Source: Lachnospiraceae bacterium (GTDB lineage Bacteria; Bacillota; Clostridia; Lachnospirales; Lachnospiraceae). Taken from it: a stretch of 64,000 nucleotides of DNA. The translations under genes and the position numbers were made by a program. The DNA lies in assembly GCA_022796475.1 (NCBI GenBank), contig JAAWIS010000004.1, positions 1 to 64,000 of the forward strand, read 5' to 3'. The notes under the pieces are model-generated. The model did not search any database. It worked only from the letters and a program-made list of their open reading frames with translations, and had not been told where the DNA came from. Shown here one piece after another: positions 30,934-40,512 of the stretch; within the stretch, counting starts at the first letter, position 1, and each line of letters begins with the position of its first letter.

Positions 30934-32253
30934 CTATGCCGTTTCTGCCGCCTGTCCCTCGTCTGTTCCCGCCCCTTCCTCTTCTTTTTCTTCCGGCAGG
31001 TACAGATGTACGGCTTCAATTCTGTTTTTATCCATATGCTCTACTACCATCCTAAGGCCTTCATGAACCACTTCTTCCCCTTCCTCCGGAAGGTGATCCA
31101 AAAGTCCGATTACCAGACCGCCTAATGAATCATAGTCTTCTGATTCCAGCTTTAAATTCAGATGGTCATTTAAGTCATTCAGCTTCATTGAGCCGTCTAC
31201 CCGATATTCCCCCGGAGCCAGCTCCACTAAATTTTCTTCTTCGTCCTCATCATATTCATCCCGGATCTCTCCTACAATTTCTTCCAGCATATCCTCTAAC
31301 GTAATCAACCCGGCTGTAGCTCCGTATTCATCCAGAACAATCACAAGGTTGCTAAGGGTTTTTCTCATTTCTACCATCAGCTCAGCCGCTTTTTTAAACT
31401 CGTATGTGTACAGCGGCTGACGAAGGAAATCACGGATGCTGAAATTTTCTTTGCTGTCTAACAGCAACAGGTCTTTTACGTTGATAATGCCGATTACATT
31501 ATCCGTAGAATCTTCATATACCGGAATCCGGGTATACTTCTCCTCCCGGAAAACCTCCAGAAGTTCATCATAAGTAGCATCTGCCTGAATAAAGGTCATA
31601 TCAATTCTGGGAACCATAATATCTTTGGCAAGGTTATCACCAAAATCAAATACATTGGTAATCATTTTTTTCTCTTCTGTCTGGATCACCCCTTCTTCAT
31701 GGCTAACCTCTACGATAGTGCGCAGTTCATCCTCAGTGATGGATTCCTGCTTTTTATTGGGATCAATCCGAAGCAGCCTTAATACCCCCATGGAAAGCTG
31801 ATTGACCAAAAAAATAACTGGTGTTAAAAGGTACATCAGCCCATAAATAAAAGGTGCGTAATTCAGTGATATGGCTTCTGAAGATATGGTAGATATGGTC
31901 TTCGGCGTAATCTCCCCAAACACTAAAATCAGCAGCGTCAGGACTCCAGTGGCAATTCCCACAGCCTTACTTCCGAAAAAATCTGCCGCTAGCATGGTCA
32001 TCAGAGAAGAAGCCGACAGATTTACCACATTGTTTCCGATTAAGATGGCACTCAGCATCTTTCCCTGATCTTCGATGATTTTAATCACCGTTGCCGCACG
32101 CTTGTGGCCATTTTCTGCCAGTGTTCTCATGCGGATTTTATTTACAGTAGTAAGTGCTGTTTCTGCCGAAGAAAAGAACGCAGATAGGATTAATAAAATA
32201 ATTAAAATAATCAATTGTATGACCGCGTCACCAGACGGATCCATAAAAAACAC
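30934..32253 (-). CDS. HlyC/CorC-type CNNM transporter with CBS pair and CorC domain
   Basis: CNNM N-terminus (ILLILSAFFSSAETALTTVNKIR), CBS EEKYTRIPVYEDSTDNVIGIINVKDLL, C-terminal TAGLITLEDMLEEIVGEI. Confidence 0.92.
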   Translation of the reverse strand: MFFMDPSGDAVIQLIILIILLILSAFFSSAETALTTVNKIRMRTLAENGHKRAATVIKIIEDQGKMLSAILIGNNVVNLSASSLMTMLAADFFGSKAVGIATGVLTLLILVFGEITPKTISTISSEAISLNYAPFIYGLMYLLTPVIFLVNQLSMGVLRLLRIDPNKKQESITEDELRTIVEVSHEEGVIQTEEKKMITNVFDFGDNLAKDIMVPRIDMTFIQADATYDELLEVFREEKYTRIPVYEDSTDNVIGIINVKDLLLLDSKENFSIRDFLRQPLYTYEFKKAAELMVEMRKTLSNLVIVLDEYGATAGLITLEDMLEEIVGEIRDEYDEDEEENLVELAPGEYRVDGSMKLNDLNDHLNLKLESEDYDSLGGLVIGLLDHLPEEGEEVVHEGLRMVVEHMDKNRIEAVHLYLPEEKEEEGAGTDEGQAAETA

Positions 32254-32378
32254 TCCTTTTTTTCTAAATTTTTATATGTGATTTTACTATACTGCTGTTC
32301 TTCTGTCAAGCTAAACTATCGCTCTGCCCCTTGAAACGTACATATTTTCAAAAATAACCGCTGTATTTGCAAATAATT

Positions 32379-32405
32379 AAGCTGCCGCAAAAACTGCGGC
32401 AGCTT
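32379..32405. terminator. Terminator between lspA-like gene and CNNM gene
   Basis: aagctgccgca/tgcggcagctt 11-bp stem with 5-nt loop, T-rich on both sides. Confidence 0.7.
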
Positions 32406-32518
32406 TTTGTCTGCTGTTAATACCTTTCCTGGCTGCGCCTTCTTTGCCAGGCAGCGCCAATCCTCTCATACCCTCTTGTCAGGCAACGTGTATTTAAAAA
32501 TCCATTTCTGCTATTTTG

Positions 32519-33019
32519 TCATTTGGAGGCTCTGCTTTTCCACAGTCCCTTTGCCACCCGGCACACTTCCCAGACAATCTGTGAAATAACCATTAGGGCA
32601 GCTCCTGCAAAAACAAAGAAATCTCCCAGATTAAAAATCACTTTTTTCAATCGTCCTGCATTAATGCTGAAGTAGTCCACCACATAATTCCTGGTAATCC
32701 GGTCATAAAGGTTGCTGAATGCTCCTCCAAGGGTTAAAATCAGCACCAGCTTTTCCATCCGGTATCCCTTTTTTGGAAGCAGAAAACCTAACACTCCGCC
32801 TAAAGCTGAAATAATCACAATAGGAATCATCTTAACCAGATCTGGCCTGCTTTTTAACACTTCAAAGGGAAAACCTGTGTTATGGCTTTTGTGAAGCGTG
32901 ATCCACCCTTTCGTTCCTTCCAGTTCCCTGGGAAACTCACTGTCGTCCCGAGCCTCAATTTCTCCTTTTATGCACAGATCCGCTGCAGCAATCAATGCAA
33001 TTAGTAAAATTGGTATCAT
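32519..33019 (-). CDS. Signal peptidase II-like protein (divergent LspA)
   Basis: Four TM; GGAFSNLYDRITRNYVVDYF and FNLGDFFVFAG contain the two expected catalytic Asp positions. Confidence 0.75.
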   Translation of the reverse strand: MIPILLIALIAAADLCIKGEIEARDDSEFPRELEGTKGWITLHKSHNTGFPFEVLKSRPDLVKMIPIVIISALGGVLGFLLPKKGYRMEKLVLILTLGGAFSNLYDRITRNYVVDYFSINAGRLKKVIFNLGDFFVFAGAALMVISQIVWEVCRVAKGLWKSRASK

Positions 33020-33184
33020 ATTTTTCGCCTCCCTTATTGGATTTTAAGCATACTCGGAACCTTATTTCTCCACGTTCCGATCCTCTTTTTTATTTTATCC
33101 TGTTTTCCATTTTCCGTAAAGGGAATTTTTACCCTTTTGCTGCATATATTTTTTACAAATCACTTTGTTTGATGGAGGGCAGTT

Positions 33185-34951
33185 ATGTCTACTTGTCCCC
33201 TGAATCCTGCCAGTGAGAATATTGCTGATTTTATTTACCGCCAGGGCATTACTACCCGCCGTATGCCGCAGTTAGAAAAAGAAGTTCTGTGTTACGATGC
33301 CGTTTCCAGAGAGTTTGCCATTACATATATCCCTTTGGAAAAAATACCTCCTATTAATCTTGTGGATTATGACTATTATTCCATCCCTAAGCTGTACACG
33401 CTTCTGGACTCTTCCAGTGTGGAATCTTCCGGGATCCTTTCTGTATTCCGCCAGCCTGCATTAGGCAACAAGGGAAATGGTGTCATCATCGGGCTAATTG
33501 ATACTGGAATTGATTACTTAAATCCGCTCTTCCAAAAGCCTGACGGATCCACCAGAATTTTAGGAATCTGGGATCAAACCATTCCGGAAAACCCAGAAAC
33601 CATTCCACCGGGAGTCAATCCGCCCCTGTCCTCTCAGTACACCGGCATCCAGTATGGAACCGCATATTCCGAGTCGCAGATTAATGACGCGCTCCGTTCT
33701 GATAATCCTTTAGACATTGTTCCTTCCATTGACACAGACGGCCACGGAACCTTTCTGGCAGGGATTGCAGCCGGCGGCCAATCCCCCTCTGGCGATTTTA
33801 CCGGAGCCGCCCCCAATGCTTCTCTTGGAATTGTAAAGCTTAAACCTGCAAAAAAATATCTGCGGGATTTTTACCTGGTTCGGGAAGATGCCGCAGCCTA
33901 TCAGGAAAATGATATTATGATGGGGATAAAATATTTACGGATCCTTTCGGAGCAGATGAAAATGCCTCTGGTTCTCTGCATCTCTATGGGAACTACCTGG
34001 GGCAGCCATGAAGGCGCCTCCCCATTAGGGTACACGCTTCAGTCTGCCAGCCAGCATATCGGGATTGCCAGCGTAGTTTCTGCCGGAAACGAAGCCGGGC
34101 TTTCTCATCATTACTTCGGTTCCATCCCTTCCGGAGAAGCCTCGGAAGATGTGGAAATCCGGGTTGCGCCGGGAGAGCGGGGTTTTGTGGCAGAATTCTG
34201 GGCCGACGTTTTGGATCTTTATACCATTGGCTTTATCTCTCCCAGCGGAGAAACCATCAGCCGGATCCCCATGTCCTTAGGCCATGATTCTCATGTCAGC
34301 TTTCTTCTGGAACCCACCAAAATTACGGTCAGTTATCTGTCTAATGAAGCCGGCTCCGGGCGTCAGCTTATCTTCTTCCGTTTTGAGGAGCCAACTGCTG
34401 GTATTTGGCGGATCCGCGTTTACAATTCCCTTTATCTGAGGGGACAGTATCATATTTGGCTACCTATTGAAAGCTTTGCATCTCCGGAAACCATTTTCTT
34501 AAAGCCAAACCCAGACACTACCATCACAAATCCCGGAAACGCTCCCTTCCCGTTAACCATCAGTACTTACGATCACCGGGATGGAAGCATTTACCTTCAT
34601 TCCAGCCGGGGTTTTACCATTAATGAACAGATTAAACCGGATATTGCCGCTCCCGGCGTTGATGTTTATGGCCCAGCCCTTCCTCATATCCAGGGAAGCT
34701 ATGGCGGAAACCGGATCCCTATGACCAGGAGAACCGGATCTTCCGTGGCTGCCGCCCTTACAGCCGGTGCAATCGCAAATCTAATGGCATGGGGCATAGT
34801 AGAAGGCAATGATCCCTCTATGAGTAATGTTTCCATCCGCGGATATCTAATCCGAGGCGCCTACCGAAACCCGGCTTACCAATACCCCAACCGTGAATTT
34901 GGCTACGGCACCTTAGATTTATACCAATCCTTCCTCCAGCTTCGGGAGTAA
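33185..34951 (+). CDS. S8 family (subtilisin/Csp-like) serine peptidase
   Basis: Catalytic motifs IGLIDTGIDY (D), DGHGTFLAGIAAG (H), RRTGSSVAAALTAG (S). Confidence 0.9.
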   Translation: MSTCPLNPASENIADFIYRQGITTRRMPQLEKEVLCYDAVSREFAITYIPLEKIPPINLVDYDYYSIPKLYTLLDSSSVESSGILSVFRQPALGNKGNGVIIGLIDTGIDYLNPLFQKPDGSTRILGIWDQTIPENPETIPPGVNPPLSSQYTGIQYGTAYSESQINDALRSDNPLDIVPSIDTDGHGTFLAGIAAGGQSPSGDFTGAAPNASLGIVKLKPAKKYLRDFYLVREDAAAYQENDIMMGIKYLRILSEQMKMPLVLCISMGTTWGSHEGASPLGYTLQSASQHIGIASVVSAGNEAGLSHHYFGSIPSGEASEDVEIRVAPGERGFVAEFWADVLDLYTIGFISPSGETISRIPMSLGHDSHVSFLLEPTKITVSYLSNEAGSGRQLIFFRFEEPTAGIWRIRVYNSLYLRGQYHIWLPIESFASPETIFLKPNPDTTITNPGNAPFPLTISTYDHRDGSIYLHSSRGFTINEQIKPDIAAPGVDVYGPALPHIQGSYGGNRIPMTRRTGSSVAAALTAGAIANLMAWGIVEGNDPSMSNVSIRGYLIRGAYRNPAYQYPNREFGYGTLDLYQSFLQLRE

Positions 34952-34957
34952 CCTTTT

Positions 34958-36442
34958 TCAAACAGAAGTTCGGGCAGGCACCGGACAAATGCTGCGCATT
35001 TCAATCCTTGGTCCTCCCCGTTTTTCCAGGTATGGCCTTGTAATCATAACTGCGCCGATATTGGGATCCTTGGGGATTTCATACATAATATCCAGCATGA
35101 AATCTTCCAGGATTGCCCGCAGGGCCCTGGCTCCAGTTTCTTTTTTCATAGCCTCTTCCACGATCCAGTCTAAAGCAGCAGCATCAAATTCCAGCTTTAC
35201 TTCATCATAAGCCAAAAGCTTCTCATACTGCTTTAAAATTGCATTTTTAGGTTCTGTAAGGATCCGTTTCATAAATTCCTTATCCAAAGGCTGCAAAGCA
35301 ACTGTAATCGGAAGGCGGCCTAAAAATTCCGGTATCATGCCAAATTTTCTGAGATCGCCATTTTCCACTTTTGCAAGCAGTTTTTTATCTGTTTCATAAG
35401 CATCCTTTAACTGTGAACCAAATCCCATTGAGGACTTCTTTTGCAGCCGCTCCCTAATTATCTGCTCCAGCTCAGGAAATGCGCCTCCGCAGATAAAAAG
35501 AATATTATCTGTATTTACAGTTGCCATAGGCGTCATGGCGTTTTTCTGGTTGGAACCTACCGGAACTTCTATCACACTGCCTTCTAAAAGCTTCAGCAGC
35601 TCCTGCTGCACCGATTCCCCGCTTACATCTCTGGCATTAGTCTGCTGCTTTTTTGCAATTTTGTCCACTTCATCGATAAAAATAATCCCTCGCTCTGCTT
35701 TCTCCACATCATTGCCTGCCGCCGCTAACAGTTTACTTACCACACTTTCAATATCATCACCGATGTATCCGGCCTCTGTCAGGGATGTTGCATCTGCAAT
35801 CGCTAAGGGCACATCCAAAAGCTTCGCCAGCGTTTTAACCAGATACGTTTTTCCGCTTCCTGTAGGGCCAACCATTAAAATATTCGATTTTTCAATAGTA
35901 ATCTCATCTTCCTGCTTTGCCGGACAGCTTAAAAGAGAACGTTTATAATGATTATAAACGGCTACTGAAATCACCTTTTTTGCCTGTTCCTGCCCCACCA
36001 CAAATTCATCCAGGCGCTGTTTAATCACATGGGGCGCCGGAATATCCTGAATTGTATAGGTCTTCGGGGCTTCTGATTTCTTTTTAATCTTCTGCTTTTT
36101 CGGAATCGCCATATCAGGGCGAAGAAAATTAGAAAGCTCCCCCATGTTCAAATTCATAAACGGCATATTAGGAATCTGTCCTAAATCCATTCCGTTCTGA
36201 TTTAAAGCGTCAAAGGCTTTCTGCATACAGTCATGGCAAAGGTAAATTCCTCCTGGCATGGATACCATGGAGCCAGCTTTGCTCTCCGGCCTTCGACATA
36301 TGTAGCAAACCTTTTCGTAGTCTTTGTCCTCTTCCTGGCTCTTAATGTTATTTCTTCGGCTTTCTGCTTCCCCTTCCTTTGTTTCCGTTTCTGATAATAT
36401 TTCCTTCTCTTCCAATGTAGGCCTCTTTTCTTTATCTGTCAT
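34958..36442 (-). CDS. clpX: ATP-dependent protease ATPase subunit ClpX (with acidic N-terminal extension)
   Basis: Zinc motif CYICRR...CHDC, Walker A GPTGSGKTYL, Walker B IIFIDEVDKIAKK, IGF-like loop SSMGFGS. Confidence 0.9.
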   Translation of the reverse strand: MTDKEKRPTLEEKEILSETETKEGEAESRRNNIKSQEEDKDYEKVCYICRRPESKAGSMVSMPGGIYLCHDCMQKAFDALNQNGMDLGQIPNMPFMNLNMGELSNFLRPDMAIPKKQKIKKKSEAPKTYTIQDIPAPHVIKQRLDEFVVGQEQAKKVISVAVYNHYKRSLLSCPAKQEDEITIEKSNILMVGPTGSGKTYLVKTLAKLLDVPLAIADATSLTEAGYIGDDIESVVSKLLAAAGNDVEKAERGIIFIDEVDKIAKKQQTNARDVSGESVQQELLKLLEGSVIEVPVGSNQKNAMTPMATVNTDNILFICGGAFPELEQIIRERLQKKSSMGFGSQLKDAYETDKKLLAKVENGDLRKFGMIPEFLGRLPITVALQPLDKEFMKRILTEPKNAILKQYEKLLAYDEVKLEFDAAALDWIVEEAMKKETGARALRAILEDFMLDIMYEIPKDPNIGAVMITRPYLEKRGGPRIEMRSICPVPARTSV

Positions 36443-36621
36443 TCATTTTCCTTGCTTCCTGTACCATTCAGTTTATCACAGGCTGCCCCGTTATTCAAGT
36501 AGCCCCCTTTCCGAAAAAAAGCGCAGCCCCAAACAGGTTACTGTTCGCACACCATGACTTTTCTGCTCTCAATTTTCCTCCTGGCAAGCCTCAGTTGTCA
36601 GTCATTTGGAAAAAGCACCGC

Positions 36622-36661
36622 AAGGCTCACAAAGGAACCTTTTACGTCCTTCGTGAGCCTT
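36622..36661 (-). terminator. Terminator-like hairpin downstream of htrA-like gene
   Basis: aaggctcac/gtgagcctt with inner aagga/tcctt. Confidence 0.55.
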
Positions 36662-36676
36662 ACTTAACACTCCTTC

Positions 36677-38446
36677 TTAATTTACGTTATTTTCAACAGG
36701 CTTAACACCTAATGTTACCTCAACCTGCCTCTCCACATACTCTCCGTCTGACAAAGACTGAACGGTCAGTGTAATGGTATCTCCGCCTGCATAATATGTC
36801 AGCATAGCTTTCAGCTCTGACATAGTCCGTATCGACTGTCCGTCAAATTTCGTAATAATATCTTTTTCTTTTAAGTCAGAGCCAGCAGCCGCCCCTTCTT
36901 CCATAATCCGGTATACAAACACACCCTGAGGCATTCCGTATAAAAGGGATGTATTGGCATCAATATCCTGGCCCTGGATCCCAAGGTAGCCCTGCCTTGC
37001 TTCTTCAACCTCTTTTCTGGTTTTTTTGGTCATCAGATTACCGATGATATCCTGAACCTTTGAAATCGGAATAGCATACCCCATGCCCTCTACTTCTGTG
37101 GAGGAGTATTTTGCCGAATTAATTCCGATTACCTCTCCTTCCATATTCAAAAGGGCGCCGCCGCTGTTGCCTGGATTAATGGCTGCATCTGTCTGGAGAA
37201 GGTTTCTTGCAGTCTGCTGTTCCGTTTTCACTTCCCTGTCCAAGGCACTGACATAGCCTACCGTCACAGACTGCCCATAGCCTAATGCATTCCCGATGGC
37301 AATAACCCCCTGGCCTACTTTAAGGCTGTTGGAATCCCCCAGTGTAGCAACTGCAATTTTACTTTTTGTATCATCCGGAATCTTAGTTAAATCGACTGCA
37401 ATCACAGCCAAATCATTTTCCGAATCGGTGCCCTTTACATTTGCCTCTATGATTTCATTATCAACAAATACAACGCCAAGGGTTTTTGCCCCTTCCACCA
37501 CGTGGTTATTGGTTACAATTAATAGCTCCTCGTCGCTTTGGCCTACGATAATTCCGGACCCGCTTCCCTTTCCCTCATATATCTGAGTCTGTCCGAACCA
37601 GTTCTGTGTCTGGTATTCTGTTACGCTGTTAATCGCTACCACAGACGGCATGGCCTTTTCCACAATAGCAGACACATCATTGCTTACTGCTGGAACTGCA
37701 GGGGCGGGATTCGTGTTTGCTGTGTCCGGTTTTGACGTTTCAGGCATGGTTTCTGCCTGGGTAAGGGCGGCCTGGGATGATTCTGTTTCATTGCCGGCCA
37801 AAAGCCTGCCGCTAATCTGGTTCACTCCAGCCATAGTTCCTCCTGCAATAACACCGAAAAGCAGGGCCGCCGCTGTAATCCCGGCTGCTTTCTTTAACAT
37901 CGGATGAGGTTTCTTTTCTTTTTTTAATTTCTGTCCCGGCTGCCTGGAACCAGGCTGAGGCTGCTGCCAGGGGGCATAATGCTGCTGATAAGGTGGCTGG
38001 CCGCCATAGCCTGGATTTGGTCCCGACGGCCTGGTTCCGTAATTGCCGGATGGAACTTGCGGATTCGGTCCATACCCTGCACCCGGATGATTCATTTGGC
38101 TGCCGCCATAGCCGCTGCCTTGAGCTGACTGGTGGTTTCCATAAGATCCCGACGGTCTGCCATAAGCCCCTGGCTGGCCATTTCCATAATTGCCATAGGA
38201 ATTTGCTGACACCGGCGAACTGGAACCGTAAGGATTTTTGCCATTATCTGAAGGCTGGCTTTCTGAACCTTGGCTTATTGGGGCGCCTGAACTGCTGCTC
38301 CTTCCATCCTCAGCCTCTCTTTTTTGCATGGCCTCCATTCCTTCCTCTGTCTGGCTGGCCTCATTTGTTCTGTCCCTATATTCTGTCCGCTGAGATTCTT
38401 CCTCTCCATGATTTTGCTGTGTTTTTTCATAATCGTTCTGATACAT
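36677..38446 (-). CDS. HtrA/DegP-like S1C serine protease with PDZ domain and Gly/Tyr/Pro-rich cytoplasmic N-terminus
   Basis: TNNHVVEGA (His), ENDLAVIAVD (Asp), NPGNSGGALLN (Ser), one TM, C-terminal PDZ. Confidence 0.93.
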   Translation of the reverse strand: MYQNDYEKTQQNHGEEESQRTEYRDRTNEASQTEEGMEAMQKREAEDGRSSSSGAPISQGSESQPSDNGKNPYGSSSPVSANSYGNYGNGQPGAYGRPSGSYGNHQSAQGSGYGGSQMNHPGAGYGPNPQVPSGNYGTRPSGPNPGYGGQPPYQQHYAPWQQPQPGSRQPGQKLKKEKKPHPMLKKAAGITAAALLFGVIAGGTMAGVNQISGRLLAGNETESSQAALTQAETMPETSKPDTANTNPAPAVPAVSNDVSAIVEKAMPSVVAINSVTEYQTQNWFGQTQIYEGKGSGSGIIVGQSDEELLIVTNNHVVEGAKTLGVVFVDNEIIEANVKGTDSENDLAVIAVDLTKIPDDTKSKIAVATLGDSNSLKVGQGVIAIGNALGYGQSVTVGYVSALDREVKTEQQTARNLLQTDAAINPGNSGGALLNMEGEVIGINSAKYSSTEVEGMGYAIPISKVQDIIGNLMTKKTRKEVEEARQGYLGIQGQDIDANTSLLYGMPQGVFVYRIMEEGAAAGSDLKEKDIITKFDGQSIRTMSELKAMLTYYAGGDTITLTVQSLSDGEYVERQVEVTLGVKPVENNVN

Positions 38447-38660
38447 AACTTAAATCCCCTTTCTGAACTCCAAAGCATATTTCGGCAGCTCTCTGCCCAT
38501 TTCGTAATTGCTTTTTTCGCTTAAGGATCCTTCTGAATCGCTTTTACTTGACTACGAAAAAGATTGTATCAGTCAATTGTGATGGAATTGTGACAAATTT
38601 ATGATAAAACTATGATCCTTTCTAGTGTTCTGCTTATATGGAATGCAGACATGCTTTCAA

Positions 38661-40496
38661 TCAGTAGATTCCGGGCCCTGCCGGAATGGTGGTAATTGTT
38701 CCATCTCCCTGGGCCGGATTCCCGCCTGACAAATCCGGCCCCGCCGGGCTCGGTATGGAAGGCGCTGGCGGACTTTGAGAAGACGGTTCCTGGGGAGCGA
38801 TAATGGTGGCTGTTGTTCCCGGATTGATCGGCACTGCCGGGCTATCCGGTCTGTTTCCCTGAGAATTCTGGTTATCCTCAGATGACGGCGTTTTCGAATT
38901 CCCTGGATTTTCTGGTTCTGACGGAAGAGTTTCTTCTGGCCGGAGGACTTCAGAAGGCCCTCTCCCCCCTCCATCCTGATTAAGAGCAGGCGCAGTTTCA
39001 TGGGGCCTGGACGGTCCGGAAGCTGTAGTTTCATCAGCCGCCTGGCTGGTTTTTGGTTCTGCCAAAGAGGGTGATTTCGTTCCGCTTAAGGTTTCTCCCG
39101 GTGGCAAAATAACAGAGGAGGGACGTGACTCCCTTTCTTCTTCTTCCCTGGTTCGGGATTCCTGCTGATTATCTGTTTCGTCTTCCGTTCCAGTTTCTTC
39201 CTTCTCTTTTGTTTCTTTTTCTGTCCTTTCTTTTTCCTCTTCCTCCTCTTTCCGCGGAGATTTTGAAGTACCTGGCATGACTCCATTGGATGTGGAAACG
39301 TGTCCTACAGACACGCCTTGTTTATACATGCCGCTTTCACTGGAAATTTTTGCACTGATTTTTTTAACTGTGTCACTTGGAATATAGTTTTCTTCTCCGT
39401 ACAAGAACTGGTGAAGTTCCATAACATTGCTTTCCAATGTCTGTGGAATCACGCAGGCTCCTTTTCTTCCTAAATTTGCATCTCCTCTGGCAAAGGGAAA
39501 GCCTCCGGTTTCACCGATATAATAATTTCCTACATTTCCCAAAAGGCTGATAATATCCTGCATATCCACACTGGTTGCCACCTGTGGAAACAGTACCAGC
39601 GTTAACTGGTTCAGCGTGGCAAGATCTGCCTGCTTCGCTTTTTCAAATGCTGCCTGGATTACCTTTCGCTGACGTTCCGTTCTGGCAAAGTCGGTATCCA
39701 TCAGCCTAAGCCGCCCATAGGCCACTGCCTGTACTCCATCCAGATGATTCATGCCAGCTTTCTTTAAATGCTGGGAATATACGCCGGTAGCTTCTACTGT
39801 TTCCGTAATAAAGGAATTAATGTAAGCAAATTCAGCCCTGCTGATTTCCATATCAATACCGCCAAGAAGATTGATCCCGTCGGCTACTGCCTTCCAGCTA
39901 AAGGTTACAAAATCGCTGATATTCAAGTCCAGATTTTTATTCAGCATTTTGGCTGCATTGCTGGGGCCTCCGTCAAAATAAGCCCGGTTAATTTTATTGT
40001 AGCTGCCATTGTCATCAATATTCAGATAAGAATCCCTAAATACGCTGACCAGACGGATTTCTCCGGTATCATGGTTAATATCGCAGATCATATTTACATC
40101 TGCATTGGTATCTTTCCCCACATTGGAACCGCGGCTGTCCACTCCAAAAATATAGATCCCCCAATGTCCCTTCTGCTTCTGGTACTGTGGAAGATCCACA
40201 GAAAAGTTAGGATTTTCCACTTCTTCCGGCACCCAGTCATCCATCCGCTGAATCATGCTCCATCTCCTGGCAAAAAAGCCGTAACCGCATATAAACAGCA
40301 GTGCAAAACATTCAGCAATTACCATTGTAATGATTCTTCGGCGTCTTTTGGATTTTTTACTGTTCTTCCTTCCTGTCCCAACTCCTTCGTATGGCATCGG
40401 TATCCGGCTGTTTTCTTCCTGCCGGATACCGCCGCCCTGACGGCGGCTTCTTCTGATGCCGGATTTCACCGGTTCCTTCTCGAAATCATAATCCAT
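38661..40496 (-). CDS. LytR-CpsA-Psr (LCP) family transferase with long low-complexity C-terminus
   Basis: IYIFGVDSRGSN, NADVNMICDINHDTGEIRLVSVFRDSYLNI, NKINRAYFDGGP, LDGVQAVAYGRLRLMDTDFARTERQRKVI. Confidence 0.93.
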   Translation of the reverse strand: MDYDFEKEPVKSGIRRSRRQGGGIRQEENSRIPMPYEGVGTGRKNSKKSKRRRRIITMVIAECFALLFICGYGFFARRWSMIQRMDDWVPEEVENPNFSVDLPQYQKQKGHWGIYIFGVDSRGSNVGKDTNADVNMICDINHDTGEIRLVSVFRDSYLNIDDNGSYNKINRAYFDGGPSNAAKMLNKNLDLNISDFVTFSWKAVADGINLLGGIDMEISRAEFAYINSFITETVEATGVYSQHLKKAGMNHLDGVQAVAYGRLRLMDTDFARTERQRKVIQAAFEKAKQADLATLNQLTLVLFPQVATSVDMQDIISLLGNVGNYYIGETGGFPFARGDANLGRKGACVIPQTLESNVMELHQFLYGEENYIPSDTVKKISAKISSESGMYKQGVSVGHVSTSNGVMPGTSKSPRKEEEEEKERTEKETKEKEETGTEDETDNQQESRTREEEERESRPSSVILPPGETLSGTKSPSLAEPKTSQAADETTASGPSRPHETAPALNQDGGGRGPSEVLRPEETLPSEPENPGNSKTPSSEDNQNSQGNRPDSPAVPINPGTTATIIAPQEPSSQSPPAPSIPSPAGPDLSGGNPAQGDGTITTIPAGPGIY

Positions 40497-40512
40497 CGCA
40501 TTTCCTCATCTG

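Noticed and set aside
34958-36442. ClpX as a novel unfoldase
   Set aside because: Zinc finger, Walker motifs and the ClpP-binding IGF-like loop are all canonical; only the N-terminal extension is unusual.
38657-39034. 125-aa minus ORF overlapping the LCP tail in another frame
   Set aside because: Alternative frame of a low-complexity region, not an independent gene.
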